Source: Onchidella celtica
Taxonomy: Eukaryota; Mollusca; Gastropoda; Systellommatophora; Onchidiidae
Reading direction: 5' to 3'
NCBI GenBank assembly: GCA_963931925.1
Contig: OZ007581.1
Location: 24,380,543-24,444,542 of the forward strand
DNA length: 64,000 nt
This document shows, in pieces, positions 42,623 to 52,912 of the stretch. Numbering within the stretch: position 1 is the stretch's first letter; the number at the start of each line of letters is the position of its first letter. The notes below the pieces were generated by a model that was not told the DNA's origin, ran no database searches, and saw only the letters and a program-made list of their open reading frames with translations. The translations under genes were made by a program, and so were the position numbers.

Positions 42623-45280
42623 ATGGCGGAACTCCAACAACTAATGAAGTTGGGTAAGGAGCTTGGCCTGGAGGGAGAGGAGCTACGCGGCTGGATTAAA
42701 GAACAGCAGGCGGATTTGCGCGATGAGCGTGCTAAGGATAGAGAGCGAGAAAAAGAGGCTAAGGCTCAGGAGCAGGAAAGAGAGGCTAAGGATAAGGAGC
42801 AGGAAAGGGAGTTTAAGCAACAGGAAAGGGAGGCTAAGGCTCAGGAGCAGGAGAGGGAGTTAAAGTTAAGGGAGATAGAAGCTAGGGATAACCAACAGGA
42901 GAGAGAGACGCGAATGAGAATCGCGGAGTTGGAAAGCCAAAAGAATGCGCCAACAGAAGCAGTTGAGCGGCAGGTACACAATAAAGGTGGTGTTAGGATT
43001 AAGCTCCCTACGTTCGACGACCGGAAGGACGACATAGACGCCTTCCTTTACAGGTTCGAACTGAACGCACAATTGCAATGGGGGGAAAATAAGGAATTAT
43101 GGGCCACGTACCTGGCATCGCTATTGCAGGGGCGAGCGTTAACCTACTTTAAAGAGCTACAGCGCGAAGACGTGCAAGATTACGATAAGCTGAAGGCTTT
43201 GCTGCTTCGCCGATTTGCGCGTACCGAGGAATACTTCCGGGAGCAGTTTAGGCGGGCACGTGCAGATACCAGGGAGGACTTTGCTGCCTTCGTCGCGAGA
43301 CTAACGGAGTATTTCGCGAACTGGGTAGACTTGGCGCATGTGGGCGCGGATTTTGCTAAACTGAAAGACTTAATGATCCGTGACCAGCTGTACGCGTCGT
43401 GCCACAAAGATCTGGTGGCTTTCCTGAAAGAGAACGAACCCGCGACGGTGCAGGAGGCGTCTAAGTTGGCGGAGGCATACCGTACGGCGCATCCGTCCAA
43501 ACCAGTCGCCAGGGCGTACGTCCAAGATGCTGGGTACGTCGCCGTTGTCGAGGGGTCGCCGGCAGGACTTAGGGACAGGTCGCGTCAGCGTGGTGCCTAT
43601 AGCGGGCAAGCCCGGGGGCAGCGTAGGGGCTATCACCAATCACCGGCATATGGATCCGGTAAGTTTGACCGAGCAGGAGGGCTAGGTCGCGGTAATGGCC
43701 GGGGGCGAGTTGTGACCTTTGCCGATGACCGATGGCATAGGGACTCTAGTTCCGGTCGCGAGGGGTCACGGGGACCCAGGCCTAGGGCAGCACAGGGAGC
43801 GGAGTGTTGGACTTGCGGACGCGTGGGTCACTTTTCGCGCGAGTGTAGGGCCGCGAAGTGTTGGAACTGCGGAAGAGCAGATCACATCAGCGTGAACTGC
43901 CCTGCAGGTAGGATAGCGGCGAACGTGGACAGTAGCTCCAGTCCATGTTCCCCAAACAAATTTCATCATGCGGCTGCGTGTGTTACATCGGACAACGGAG
44001 GCGGACAGTATTCTAAGTGTCCCAGTTGTGAGAAGTTATTATCTTCCGGTGTTTTACCTTGTGGGAGAAAGATCCCCGTTATAAATTCATGTCATACAGG
44101 AGGTGGTCTTAGGGTTTATCCGGGGTTTGTTGGGGACGAACCGGTCTCGGTTTTACGAGATACAGGATCTACCGTTGTGGGAGTGCATAGAGACTGCATT
44201 CGGGATTCACAGCTTACAGGTGAGACTGTCCCGTGCATCCAATTTTCGGGGGCCATTGAGAAATTACCCATGGCAAGAATAATGATAGATACACCTTTCC
44301 TTAGCGGGGAAGTCGAAGCAGTCGTTGGTTGTTTTCCAGGCGCCCAGCTCATCATTGGGAATGTATCACGGGTAGTTTCCCCTTCCGATGAGAACGTGCA
44401 AGCATGGTCGCAATCAAAAGGTATTGACTTTTGCGCCGCGGTCGAAACACGTCGACGGGTAGCGGATAAAGATAAGATTAGACCTTTGGCGACGCCAGCG
44501 GTCAACCTAGATATCACGCCAGAGCGCTTGGCGAGATTACAAAGGGAGGACCCATCATTAAACCCATGTTTTGGGGAAGCGCGAACCGAGAAAACGAGGA
44601 GATATAAGAACGGGTCGTCCTCCTTTATTGTTCAGGCGGGCATTCTGTTCCGTAAGTATGTAACGGTGTCCTCCATTTTAAAGCAGGTCGTTGTGCCAGC
44701 GTTGCTGATCGCAACAGTATTGCGTCTAGCCCATGATGTTCCATTAGCGGGTCATATGGGAAGTACTAGAACCAAGGAGAGAGTTCTCAAAGATTTTTAT
44801 TGGCCGTCAGTATATAGAGATGTACGGCTGTATTGTAAGACGTGCAGTGCGTGCCAAAAGACGACGCATAAGGGTCGTACACCCCAGGCTCCTCGTCAAA
44901 GGATCCCCACGGTTTCGGAACCGTTTAAAAAGGTTTCGATAGACCTTGTTGATTTAAGAGAAAGATTATCTTCAGCGCGCACTATAGCAGACGAAGCGTC
45001 TAGTATCGCTTCAGCAAGAGCAAAGAACTATAAAGATAGAGGTTCCAAACTGGGAATTTTTAAGCCAGGAGACAAGGTCCTATTGTTGTTACCTACGGAC
45101 CATAATAAGTTATTGATGACATGGAAAGGTCCTTATGTTATTGAGCGAGTTGTTTCAAAGGTAGATTACGCTATCCACATTGATGGATCAGTAAAGGTTT
45201 TCCATGTTGATATGCTGCAGAGGTTTCATGAGAGACCAGAGTATCTATATTCTCATACTGGTATTAAAGGACATACCTAA
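42623..45280 (+). CDS. Gag-protease-partial integrase (inner element)
   Basis: 885 codons. Residues ~25-115: highly charged coiled coil of KEAKAQEQEREAK-type repeats. Residues ~125-290: capsid-like region ending LMIRDQLYASCHKDLVAFLK then an EPATVQEASKLAEAY block, again SCAN-like. It is followed by a Gly/Arg-rich linker with RGQRRGYHQ and GRGNGRGR. Zinc knuckles CWTCGRVGHFSREC (from 395) and CWNCGRADHISVNC (from 413). Protease Asp513-Thr-Gly. Integrase zinc site starts at H704 with YCKTCSACQK. The first catalytic Asp (D774) is followed directly by LRERLSS, which belongs after the core in the outer element, so roughly 175 residues with the other two catalytic residues are deleted in frame. The GPY/F module (WKGPYVIERVV) is present. 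It could encode gag and protease but not active integrase. Confidence 0.88.
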   Translation: MAELQQLMKLGKELGLEGEELRGWIKEQQADLRDERAKDREREKEAKAQEQEREAKDKEQEREFKQQEREAKAQEQERELKLREIEARDNQQERETRMRIAELESQKNAPTEAVERQVHNKGGVRIKLPTFDDRKDDIDAFLYRFELNAQLQWGENKELWATYLASLLQGRALTYFKELQREDVQDYDKLKALLLRRFARTEEYFREQFRRARADTREDFAAFVARLTEYFANWVDLAHVGADFAKLKDLMIRDQLYASCHKDLVAFLKENEPATVQEASKLAEAYRTAHPSKPVARAYVQDAGYVAVVEGSPAGLRDRSRQRGAYSGQARGQRRGYHQSPAYGSGKFDRAGGLGRGNGRGRVVTFADDRWHRDSSSGREGSRGPRPRAAQGAECWTCGRVGHFSRECRAAKCWNCGRADHISVNCPAGRIAANVDSSSSPCSPNKFHHAAACVTSDNGGGQYSKCPSCEKLLSSGVLPCGRKIPVINSCHTGGGLRVYPGFVGDEPVSVLRDTGSTVVGVHRDCIRDSQLTGETVPCIQFSGAIEKLPMARIMIDTPFLSGEVEAVVGCFPGAQLIIGNVSRVVSPSDENVQAWSQSKGIDFCAAVETRRRVADKDKIRPLATPAVNLDITPERLARLQREDPSLNPCFGEARTEKTRRYKNGSSSFIVQAGILFRKYVTVSSILKQVVVPALLIATVLRLAHDVPLAGHMGSTRTKERVLKDFYWPSVYRDVRLYCKTCSACQKTTHKGRTPQAPRQRIPTVSEPFKKVSIDLVDLRERLSSARTIADEASSIASARAKNYKDRGSKLGIFKPGDKVLLLLPTDHNKLLMTWKGPYVIERVVSKVDYAIHIDGSVKVFHVDMLQRFHERPEYLYSHTGIKGHT

Positions 45281-46091
45281 TGTCGTGTCATTCTTTGATG
45301 ATATAGCATGCCATACGTCGACATGGTCTGATCATATTCAGACACTAACAGTAATTTTTCAACGATTACGTCATTTTGGGTTAACTGCTAAACCCGCAAA
45401 GATGGATTTGGCATGTCCAGAGATAGTATTCTTAGGACATATTGTGGGTAGAGGTGTTCAGAGACCTGAAGAAACAAAAATTGACAAGTTGGTAGGGTTG
45501 CAAATCCCTAAAACAAAGAAACAAGTCAGAAGCTTAGTGGGAATTTTAAATTATTACAGAAAGTTCATTCCAAATTTTTCCTCCTTGTCATCTTCTCTTA
45601 CTGACCTTACTAAGAAGGGACAACCCGATAAGGTCCAGTGGACGTCTGAATGTCAGACAGCATTTGATAATTTGGTGACAGCATTATCATCGTCACCCAT
45701 TCTGATATTACCCGATTTTCGATCTAATTTTATCCTCAGAACGGATGCGTCGGACTCTGGTGTCGGCGCTTGTCTTCTACAGGAGAAGAACGAATGTCTC
45801 CATCCTGTATGTTATGTCAGTAGGAAGTTATTGCAGAGAGAAAGAAAGTATTCTGTGATAGAGCGTGAGTGTCTTGCCATTGTCTGGTCCGTCCAGAAAC
45901 TAGGACGTTATCTCATGGGACGAGAATTTTGTATCCAGACAGACCACAAGCCACTGACATTTTTGTCGAAGAATCGTTCGTCCAGCCCACGCTTGTCTAG
46001 ATGGGCATTGGCTTTGCAGCCGTATACCTTCGTTATTCAACCAATTCCAGGAACCAGCAATCATATCGCCGACTACCTTAGTCGAGCCTAG
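45204..46091 (+). pseudogene. RT C-terminal half and RNase H (inner element)
   Basis: A frame separate from the preceding ORF. Homology starts near 45263 (DIPNVVSFFDD, the RT active-site motif with FFDD), so the apparent Met at 45204 and the residues before it are out-of-frame read-through. Everything N-terminal to the FxDD motif, including the first catalytic Asp, is deleted. Remaining: FLGHIVGRGVQ, VGILNYYRKFIPNFSSLSS, RNase H with RTDASDSGVGACLL, VIERECLAIVWSV and QTDHKPLTFL, ending in IADYLSRA. RT cannot function; RNase H might fold. Mobilisation would have to rely on enzymes from related elements. Confidence 0.88.
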
Positions 46092-46449
46092 GGCAAGATT
46101 TCAGGAGCTTATACATCGGAGGACAGGAACATTGACAGGATCTGTGTGAATAAGTCGACTTTAAAATATTGACATTATAAATATGATATGAAGAATGGTT
46201 GATAGGTTGAATGGTTTTTGATTCTGTATTAAGTATGGTGGTTAGTTAGCTATTCATGATGTGACACATATATGCATATTTCAGACCATATTGATCCCCA
46301 TATTTTCCCCTGATTTCGGTATTCTATATACTAGGGGAACTGCTAGGTCAGTTTTTTTTTAGTGTAGGTATTGCTCACGCTCACTCGTTGACAGTCATCT
46401 TGATGCGATTTGAAATTAATTGCATTAATTTTTTTGGGGTGGGGGATGA
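46092..46449 (+). other. 3' untranslated region and polypurine tract (inner element)
   Basis: About 360 bp without coding. GGGGTGGGGGATGA at 46436-46449 directly precedes the 3' LTR and is the likely polypurine primer. Confidence 0.75.
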
Positions 46450-47564
46450 TGTCACGAGTGGAGTGAGTGCAATTAAGGGGATTGCTACAGAGCGGGTGTA
46501 GAGTAAGAAGGGCTCACAGTAGACAGCAAGTTAAGCGTGCTGTTGTGAGTAGTGGGGGGGTCTGAATGAGGCGAAAGCGCGGTATTACTATCACTGCAAG
46601 TTAGAAGGTCCGACGGAGCGGACCTGTGAATAAGAGCCCATCGGGCGGACATAAAGGGAGCAGTCGAGAAGACTAGTGGAAGAGTCTTTCCAGTAATGAC
46701 TGGTATGTAGAACGTTGATTGATTATTATGATTGATGTATTATATTATATTCGCCTATTACCATGATGTGAATAAGTATATGTGAGGAATGTGGAAGTCC
46801 TTGATATTGGATATAGCAATGTGCGCCATGAGCGATAGATGAAAGTGAGTTCATGGATTTGTAGCGCGAGTGAGTAGTGTGTACTCCGATGGAGGTGTGT
46901 TACCGTAAGATGTGTGGTGAGGGAAAGGTGAACTAGTGTGTGTACGCTTCATGGATTGTAAGGAGAGGTGGAGTGAATAGAAATGGTAGGGTATTATACC
47001 AATGTAATGTTATTCTTGTAGGTGTCGGGGACGGGCCGAAGAGCCACCTCGATGAGCACAAGTGATAGGCCAGCATAGGGCCGGAGGCCATACATAGGCC
47101 AGAAGTGAGACTGTCGGTGCAGGACAGTAGAGGCACATAAAGTCGTGGCAGTCAGGCCACGGACAGGAACGTAGATATGAGAGTGAATGAGATACTATAT
47201 TATTGCCATGATGATGGGCAAGTGAACTGATAAGGTGTATGACAATAGGAAGGTGATGTTGAGAGACTGCGGTGCCAGTGAATCATTAATGTACTATTAA
47301 GACCATGAGGGGAGAGGCTGAGGCCGAAGTGCCTTTAGGAGTAACTACCGGATTGTGGATCCGAGGGAGAGTGTGTGTGAGAATAGGGCCGTTGTACGGC
47401 AGTTCATTTCAATAATATAATGGATGTAATTGCGCTATTATATGTATAATTAGGTTTAATAAATGTGTGAGTCTGATGGATTGTTCTGTTAAGTGTTAAC
47501 TTGTTTGTTCGTGATTGTTGTCCTGTCATAACTTATTACATCTCCCAGTCTGGGATTTGTGACA
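46450..47564 (+). promoter_or_regulatory. 3' LTR of the inner element
   Basis: 1115 bp, same length as the 5' copy, with AATAAA at 47458-47463. It is followed by the CTATA duplication (47565-47569). Confidence 0.93.
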
Positions 47565-47569
47565 CTATA

Positions 47570-47719
47570 CAGTTATTAAACTTTAGTATTATTTAATCTA
47601 TCGTCGGATCTCGTGTTTATTTATTCTACAGCTGTAATAGTTTCGTTTTCTAAAGGGTTGCAGTTAGATCAACTAACTCCCCCCTACTATAACGTGCTAG
47701 AACAACCTCAGCTGTTACA
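47570..47719 (+). promoter_or_regulatory. 3' LTR of the outer element, right part
   Basis: Remaining 150 bp of the split LTR, beginning CAGTTATTAAAC and ending GCTGTTACA. It carries the ATTAAA signal (about 47576-47581). CTAGA at 47720-47724 completes the outer target duplication. Confidence 0.92.
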
Positions 47720-47724
47720 CTAGA

Positions 47725-48059
47725 ACAATGCCCTACTGAATTACAGAGAAAAACTAAACACAATTCTAATAACTGATAGAATTCAATATCCCGTATTATG
47801 TGCACCCCCCCCTCCTCCCCCCAAATAAAACCCAGTTTAATAATCTTTCCAGATGGCAGCCATTTTCCTTGGTGCTCTCGTCGAATACCGTAAACACTTG
47901 AAGATTGAAGATGCGACAGACAGCATAAAACAATGTTTTTCTTTGATGTTCGATTGCCGCACTAGCGCTCTATTATTACTGGCCTTACAAAAATCCAAGA
48001 GTACACGTATTTACCACGTCTACGAACTCTTTCACCTCCATTAATAATTGGCCTCCACT
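47725..48059. other. Spacer between retrotransposon and tandem array
   Basis: AT-rich sequence with a C-rich run near 47804-47820. A weak TTTTTCTTTGATG at about 47936 may be an outlying unit of the array that follows. No gene is seen. Confidence 0.4.
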
Positions 48060-49060
48060 GTATCCCCGTGACAGGGCTCGTTTTAAATGCCACCTTTTCC
48101 TTCCATGATCTAAAGATGATGAAGATCCCAAAGATACATGCAATTCTACAAGCTGTTCCATTTCCACAAATTATCCCCTGTACTGAACCGCTCTCAGCGG
48201 CTGACAAAGCCCGTCTGTTTTATATAACCTTTGTTCTTCCAAGATCAAAACGTCCCGAAGATCCTCCACATACTCATATAAATTCTGAAGATTTCAAACA
48301 TACACATAATGACATTATACAAAATCCATCAATTATCCTATATCGAATCGCTCTCAATGACTGACACAGTCCGCCTTTACGCAGAATATTTTTTCTTCTG
48401 TGATCAAAGCATTCTGAAGATCCCCCCCCCCCCTCCAAAAAAAAAAAAAACACCGGTAGTATTATATAACAGCTGGAGATCCCAGGCAATGAGGTATACA
48501 TTAAAAATACATTACAAGTCTACAACATGTACTGCCTCGCTTTCATTGGCCGACAGCCTGTATATGTATCTTATGAACGTTTTTCTTCCATGATAAAACT
48601 CATATTAAAAATCTACAGCATATCTCACTGGCCGCCAATTATCTATCCTGAATCGCTCAAGTTGGCAGACAGTCTGCATTTTATAAACCTTTTTCTTCCA
48701 CGATCGAAGAATTGTGAAGATTTCCCCCACAATAAACAATTAACTCCAAAATATCTCAAGCCAACTCGTATTAAAAATATGCAGCGTTATCTCACCGCCA
48801 TCAACTACCTATCCTTAATCACTCACATTGGCTGAAAGTCTGTATTTTAACCCTTTTCTTCCACGATCAAAGAATTGTGAATATTCCTCCCAAAATACAC
48901 GTACAACTCCGCATACGTACTAACTCAGAGAGAATCTACAACATGCCTCACTCTCCATCGATTAACCTACATTGAATCGCTCTCACTGGCTGCCATGGTC
49001 CGTCTTTTATACACAGGGTCTTTTCTTCCATGATCAAGGCACCCCGGAGATCAAGAAAAA
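48060..49060 (+). repeat. Degenerate tandem array, unit about 155 bp
   Basis: Seven degenerate units are marked by a motif like CTTTTTCTTCCATGATCAAA followed by a GAAGATC-type block. They lie near 48092, 48228, 48392, 48580, 48690, 48857 and 49021, with irregular spacing of about 110-190 bp. A second recurring motif, TCGCTCTCACTGGCTGACAG-like, comes 30-50 bp before each. Open frames across the array are not conserved. It resembles an old satellite or a minisatellite of a decayed element. Confidence 0.7.
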
Positions 49061-49825
49061 TCCGCACATAAATCCGAAATATCCGAAACTTACACTTAAT
49101 ATAATTATTACAAATCAACACCCTTGATCTATTCTGAAGAAATTACCTTTCTGGCCTGGATCAGAATTGCTTGCGACAGCCAATCTCTCCCGCTTAACCG
49201 GTTCCTCCCTCTCCCGCCATCAGAGATTAAGTGGTATCGAACTATTTTTAGCGTCCAGGGTGACATGCAAAGGCGGAAGAAATTTGGCCCACTTTCTTTT
49301 TTCTCTGGTTTCCTTTTCCACGAAACATACTACGCCGTATGGTTTGAGATCGATGTCACCCTGGTGAAAAGATCGATGCCGCACATAATTCGGGGCCGAG
49401 TTAGCAATGTTTCCTGTCATTTTGTCTCCAACCCCCCCCCCCCCCGAAGGATTTAGTGGGTGATAACTCATGTTTTAGATAATACTAACTAATAGCATTG
49501 TTTCGTTTCCTCTTCTGTGCTTGTCCTCGGTACGTGTTTACCGTCGCATAACATTTATAACTAGGCCATCGTCCTCATGTAACAGCTGTCACGTGTCTGA
49601 AAAGAAAAAAAAAAGAAAACCTAAGATCTCACCATGGTATTTTTAGCTCCAATTGCGTTTTGGTAAAACTGCCGTGCATTCAAAAGAGGATCATTTCAAA
49701 ACCAATCATGTAATCAATAGAACCGATTGATTGATCGATCGATAGGCTTATCAATCACTGCCCAATCAGCCTCACTCGAACACAACACGAGCTAACTTCC
49801 CCCCACCCCCTCCATTTATCCATCC
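49061..49825. other. Spacer, no gene seen
   Basis: No recognisable coding. A C run lies at about 49432-49445 and an A-rich run near 49601-49618. Confidence 0.5.
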
Positions 49826-49886
49826 ATGCGTCTATATCTATCTGTCTATCTATCTGTCTATCTATCTATCTATCTATCTATCTATT
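49826..49886. repeat. (TATC)n microsatellite
   Basis: CTATCTGTCTATCTATC units for about 55 bp. Confidence 0.95.
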
Positions 49887-50227
49887 CACTCACAAACCAG
49901 ACCACCAAGGCTGTTAAAACAAAGACGTGGGATCGAAGATCGAAGCCCTACAAACATGTTTTGCGAGCGGTTAGTTCAGCTCCGTTCAATCTCACCGGCT
50001 GGAAACAGTTCTGCGGATGCTGGGGACATGTCATTGAGACTGTCAGGATGACCGATATGTACTGAGAAACCAGTGCAGAAAGGTGACGGATTCTTTTCTA
50101 GGCGGAATGAGACTGATATATATGACATTCGATATCAGTGGTAAAGTGGGATGCAGCGTCACACTTAACTCAGATGTTAGGGAAAAGAAGAACTATATGT
50201 TGTTTTGCCCCATATACTAGTTAACTA

Positions 50228-50470
50228 TGGGTGGATGGATGGATGGATAGAGAGAGGAAGGGATGGATGGATGGATGGAGAGAAGGAGGGATAGATGGAT
50301 GGGGAGGTGGATGGTTTGGTAGAGGGAGGAAGGAGACAAATGGATGGATAGAGGTAGGGATGGATGGATGGATGGGCGGATAGTTAGGTGGCGGATGGGA
50401 AGAGACAGATGGATGGATAGAGGGAGGGATGGAGGATGAGGGGATGGATGCACTGATGGATGGGTGATCA
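50228..50470. repeat. (GGAT)n-rich tract
   Basis: Repeated ATGGATGGATGG with GAGGGA interruptions. The open frames on the minus strand (Ser/His/Pro-rich) are repeat translations. Confidence 0.93.
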
Positions 50471-51173
50471 GAAAGATCAATGGAGAGACAGGCGGACAAG
50501 GGGTAATACATACTGATGGACAGAGAGGCGGAAGAATGGGGTAAGACCAATCAATGAATGAAACTTCTACTTTTTCCCGTCTGAATTAAAGCATTTTCCT
50601 CCCCCTGCTGGTGCTACCCCCGCCCTCTCTCGTTCTTTCCTTCTTTCTCTCTTCTTGTTGTCGTGTGTGTATGTTTGTGTGTGTGCGTTTCTCTCTTGCC
50701 TATCTTTCTTTCTTCTGTCTCTCATTTTAATCTATTCATTCTCTCTCTCTTCCCCCTGTCTCTGTTTTCTGAGTATGTCCTTCTTTTTATCTATTTCTCA
50801 TCTCTTCTCTCCCTCCCCCCAACCCCCCCCCCCCCAACCATAGACTACTCTGACACAGTAAAAACAAAAAAATACTGACTAAGAAAACGAGACCCAGTTT
50901 TCTGTGCACAGGATCTTGTTTACTCACCTTCACTAATCAGGTCACAGGCACTTTCCCGTTTCCCCCATTTCCAGACAACGTAGGCGTTTTTTTCAATATG
51001 TCGCACGCAGCAGGTTTCGCCATTTTAACAGACGCTCGCGCGATAAATCGCGTTGTTAGTATGGCGATCTCTGATTCTGAGATCTAGAAAGGGCTTCATT
51101 AAATTGAGTTTGTTTTATGTTTCAGGGGATTTTACGTGCCTTCTCAGCATGATGAAGTAATATCAGAGACGAG
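50471..51173. other. Spacer with pyrimidine-rich segment
   Basis: Pyrimidine-rich at about 50625-50840, ending in a C run. No gene is seen. Confidence 0.5.
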
Positions 51174-51179
51174 GCTTTG

Positions 51180-51440
51180 GGCCCACCTGCCAGAAATTGG
51201 ATTAAGTTGAACCTCCAGCCTCTCACACCCAGATAAAGCGGTCTATCTGTTGGGTCAATGCGCTGATGCCTCATTAAATATAATTATGTTATTTTCCTCT
51301 AAGAACAGAATGCTTTAAGAATAATGCGAGGGATTAGTTAAGATGGAATCCAACTTTAGGGGATTCAAATCTGCATCCTCTGACATCCTGGTTGAAAGCT
51401 CTACTCACTGCCTCAGCGCACTGATGCCCCATGTTGTACG
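51180..51440 (-). repeat. Two tRNA-like SINE-head relics
   Basis: Read on the minus strand, about 51437-51360 gives GCGCTGAGGCAGTGAGTAGA, then GCTTTCAACCAGG and a B-box-like GATTTGAATCC. About 51273-51190 gives GCGCATTGACCCAACAGATA, then GGTGTGAGAGGCTGGAGGTTC. Both follow GGCATCAG on the same strand. They look like two diverged copies of one pol III-type head. Neither folds as a functional tRNA by eye. Confidence 0.4.
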
Positions 51441-51539
51441 TCCTTTTATATAGGCAAAATGTTCTCTTCATCGGGTCACAGCGCCCATGTCTCACTAGAT
51501 TTATGTCCTTTTATAATTTAACAAAAGGCTCTTTTCCCC

Positions 51540-51800
51540 GTAAATCTACGGCTTCAATTTGGTGATTCCATTTTCATTGTAACCGACACAGCTTCAGTTT
51601 GGTAATTTTATTTTCACGTCAAAACCAACACGGCTTCAGTTTGGTGATTCTAATATCTGTTTTCATTGTAATCAACAACAAAGCTTCACTTTGGTGATTC
51701 TAATATCTGTTTTCATTGTAATCAACAACAAGGCTTCAGTGTGCATGTTATGGTGGTTCTAAGATCTATTTCCATTGTAACCAACACAGCTTTACTGCTT
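51540..51800 (+). repeat. Minisatellite, 50-bp unit
   Basis: Two near-identical 50-bp units at 51634-51683 and 51684-51733 (CTTCAGTTTGGTGATTCTAA then TATCTGTTTTCATTGTAATC). More diverged units lie on both sides, about five in all. Confidence 0.85.
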
Positions 51801-52296
51801 GTTGGTGCTAGGCCTCGATGAGTATTTTGTATCCTATAGTTCCGTAAGAACTCCTGTTTGCAGTGGTTTTCAAACCAATTTAAGTGTAATAATATACAAA
51901 ATTGAAACTCATTTTTTAAAAAAAATTGTTTTTAAATTTAAAATACAGTTATTTTCAGACTTTAATATTGCGTCTCAATACATCGACTCAGTTATATTCA
52001 TATCTCGGATGAAAAAAACACAAAACCACTCCGAATGAATGAGGCTGAGACATTGACGTTGAAAACTGTTTTCCAGGCAAGGAATTCTCTCCTCCCTCCC
52101 CCCCCCCCACACACACACAACACACAAAGTAGCCGAATTTTCATCGTCGGAAAGATGTACACAGTGAATATTTCTGCAGAGACGGCACACATCTCTTCTG
52201 TGCTCTGTAACTCAGACTCAGTAATCGACAAAACAGTTGGCAGGGAGCAAGTGCATCCTTTTCTTAACCATGACGAGATATGCAATTCACATTATA

Positions 52297-52318
52297 ATAT
52301 ATATATATATATATATAC
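52297..52318. repeat. (AT)n microsatellite
   Basis: An alternating AT run of about 20 bp next to a further ATATATTAGATCTATATGTA palindrome-like segment. Confidence 0.85.
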
Positions 52319-52383
52319 ACATATATTAGATCTATATGTATATATGTGCCCGGTTTCCCAGGTAATCACGAACACACATGCAT

Positions 52384-52480
52384 GAGGGGTGGCCAAACCG
52401 CGGCTTGCGAGCCACATGCGGCTCTTTGACTTTCCATGTGCGGCTCGTGGAAATAATTATATTCCTCCATAATTATGTTT
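52384..52480 (+). mobile_element. hAT-type terminal fragment
   Basis: GAGGGGTGGCCAAACCGCGG, then CTTGCGAGCCACATGCGGCT and CTTTGA. This resembles the terminal sequence of a widespread hAT-type non-autonomous family ('gggtggccaa..cggctcgcgagccacatgcggctcttt'). The opposite end is not found nearby. Confidence 0.45.
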
Positions 52481-52700
52481 TGACCACATAGAAAACGAAG
52501 ACAAATAAATATTATTAAAAATATCTCTTTTCTAACCCTTTTCGGTTATATTTTTGCTAGTCTAATTTTGTAAACTAAAATGCAAATTCGCACCGTTTTT
52601 TCTTACATACTATTATTAATAAGTATACAAATTGCCATAGATAGCAAGAATCGGGTTTTTTGGGGGGGTGGGTGGGTGGGTGGGGGAGAGTTTTTTTTAA

Positions 52701-52912
52701 TACTTCCACAGGCCATCTCCATTGTGTGTCAAAATATCAAGCGCTTCGGTCTATAATTTGTAAATATTACTAAGAAGAACAAAAAAAAAAATCACATCTC
52801 CCAAAGTTATGAGCACATGAAACTTCCATCATCAACTTCTCAAAATTAAAAGTTGAGAAGTTGGAGGGGAATTAGATCCTTGTCATTCTAAGGGGACGAG
52901 TTGGCAAACTTA
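52701..52912 (+). repeat. Dispersed repeat family R3, copy 2
   Basis: Keeps TACTTCCACAGGCCATCTCC, ATTGTGTGTCA, ATATCAAGCG and CTTGTCATTCTAAGGGGACG. An extra local palindrome, CAACTTCTCAA...TTGAGAAGTTG, occurs at about 52831-52863. Confidence 0.65.

Larger units (their letters stand above)
40536..47564 (+). mobile_element. Inner Gmr1-like LTR retrotransposon, internally deleted
   Basis: 7029 bp. LTRs of 1115 bp (40536-41650 and 46450-47564) begin TGTCAC and end GTGACA. CTATA is duplicated at 40531-40535 and 47565-47569. By eye the LTRs differ at four positions (for example GAGAGTCTG against GAGAGACTG, and CCCTGAG against CCATGAG). It encodes gag, protease, the zinc-binding part of integrase, the GPY/F module, then RT from the FFDD motif and RNase H. 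The integrase core and N-terminal half of RT are missing, in two deletions, so the copy is non-autonomous. Its order (integrase part before RT) matches the host element, but the sequences are clearly different families. Confidence 0.92.
34071..47719 (+). mobile_element. Outer Gmr1-like Ty3/gypsy LTR retrotransposon
   Basis: A complete element interrupted by a second one. The 5' LTR is 34071-34686 and the 3' LTR is split into 40070-40535 and 47570-47719; both total 616 bp and start TGTAGC and end TTACA. The target duplication CTAGA lies at 34066-34070 and 47720-47724. Without the insertion the element is about 6.6 kb. Domain order is gag, protease, integrase, RT, RNase H. RT is of Ty3/gypsy type but integrase precedes it, the arrangement of the Gmr1-like group (Ty3/gypsy with Ty1/copia-like pol order). 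There is no env frame. By eye the LTRs differ at one base (T against C near 34629 and 47661), so the insertion is recent. Confidence 0.93.
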
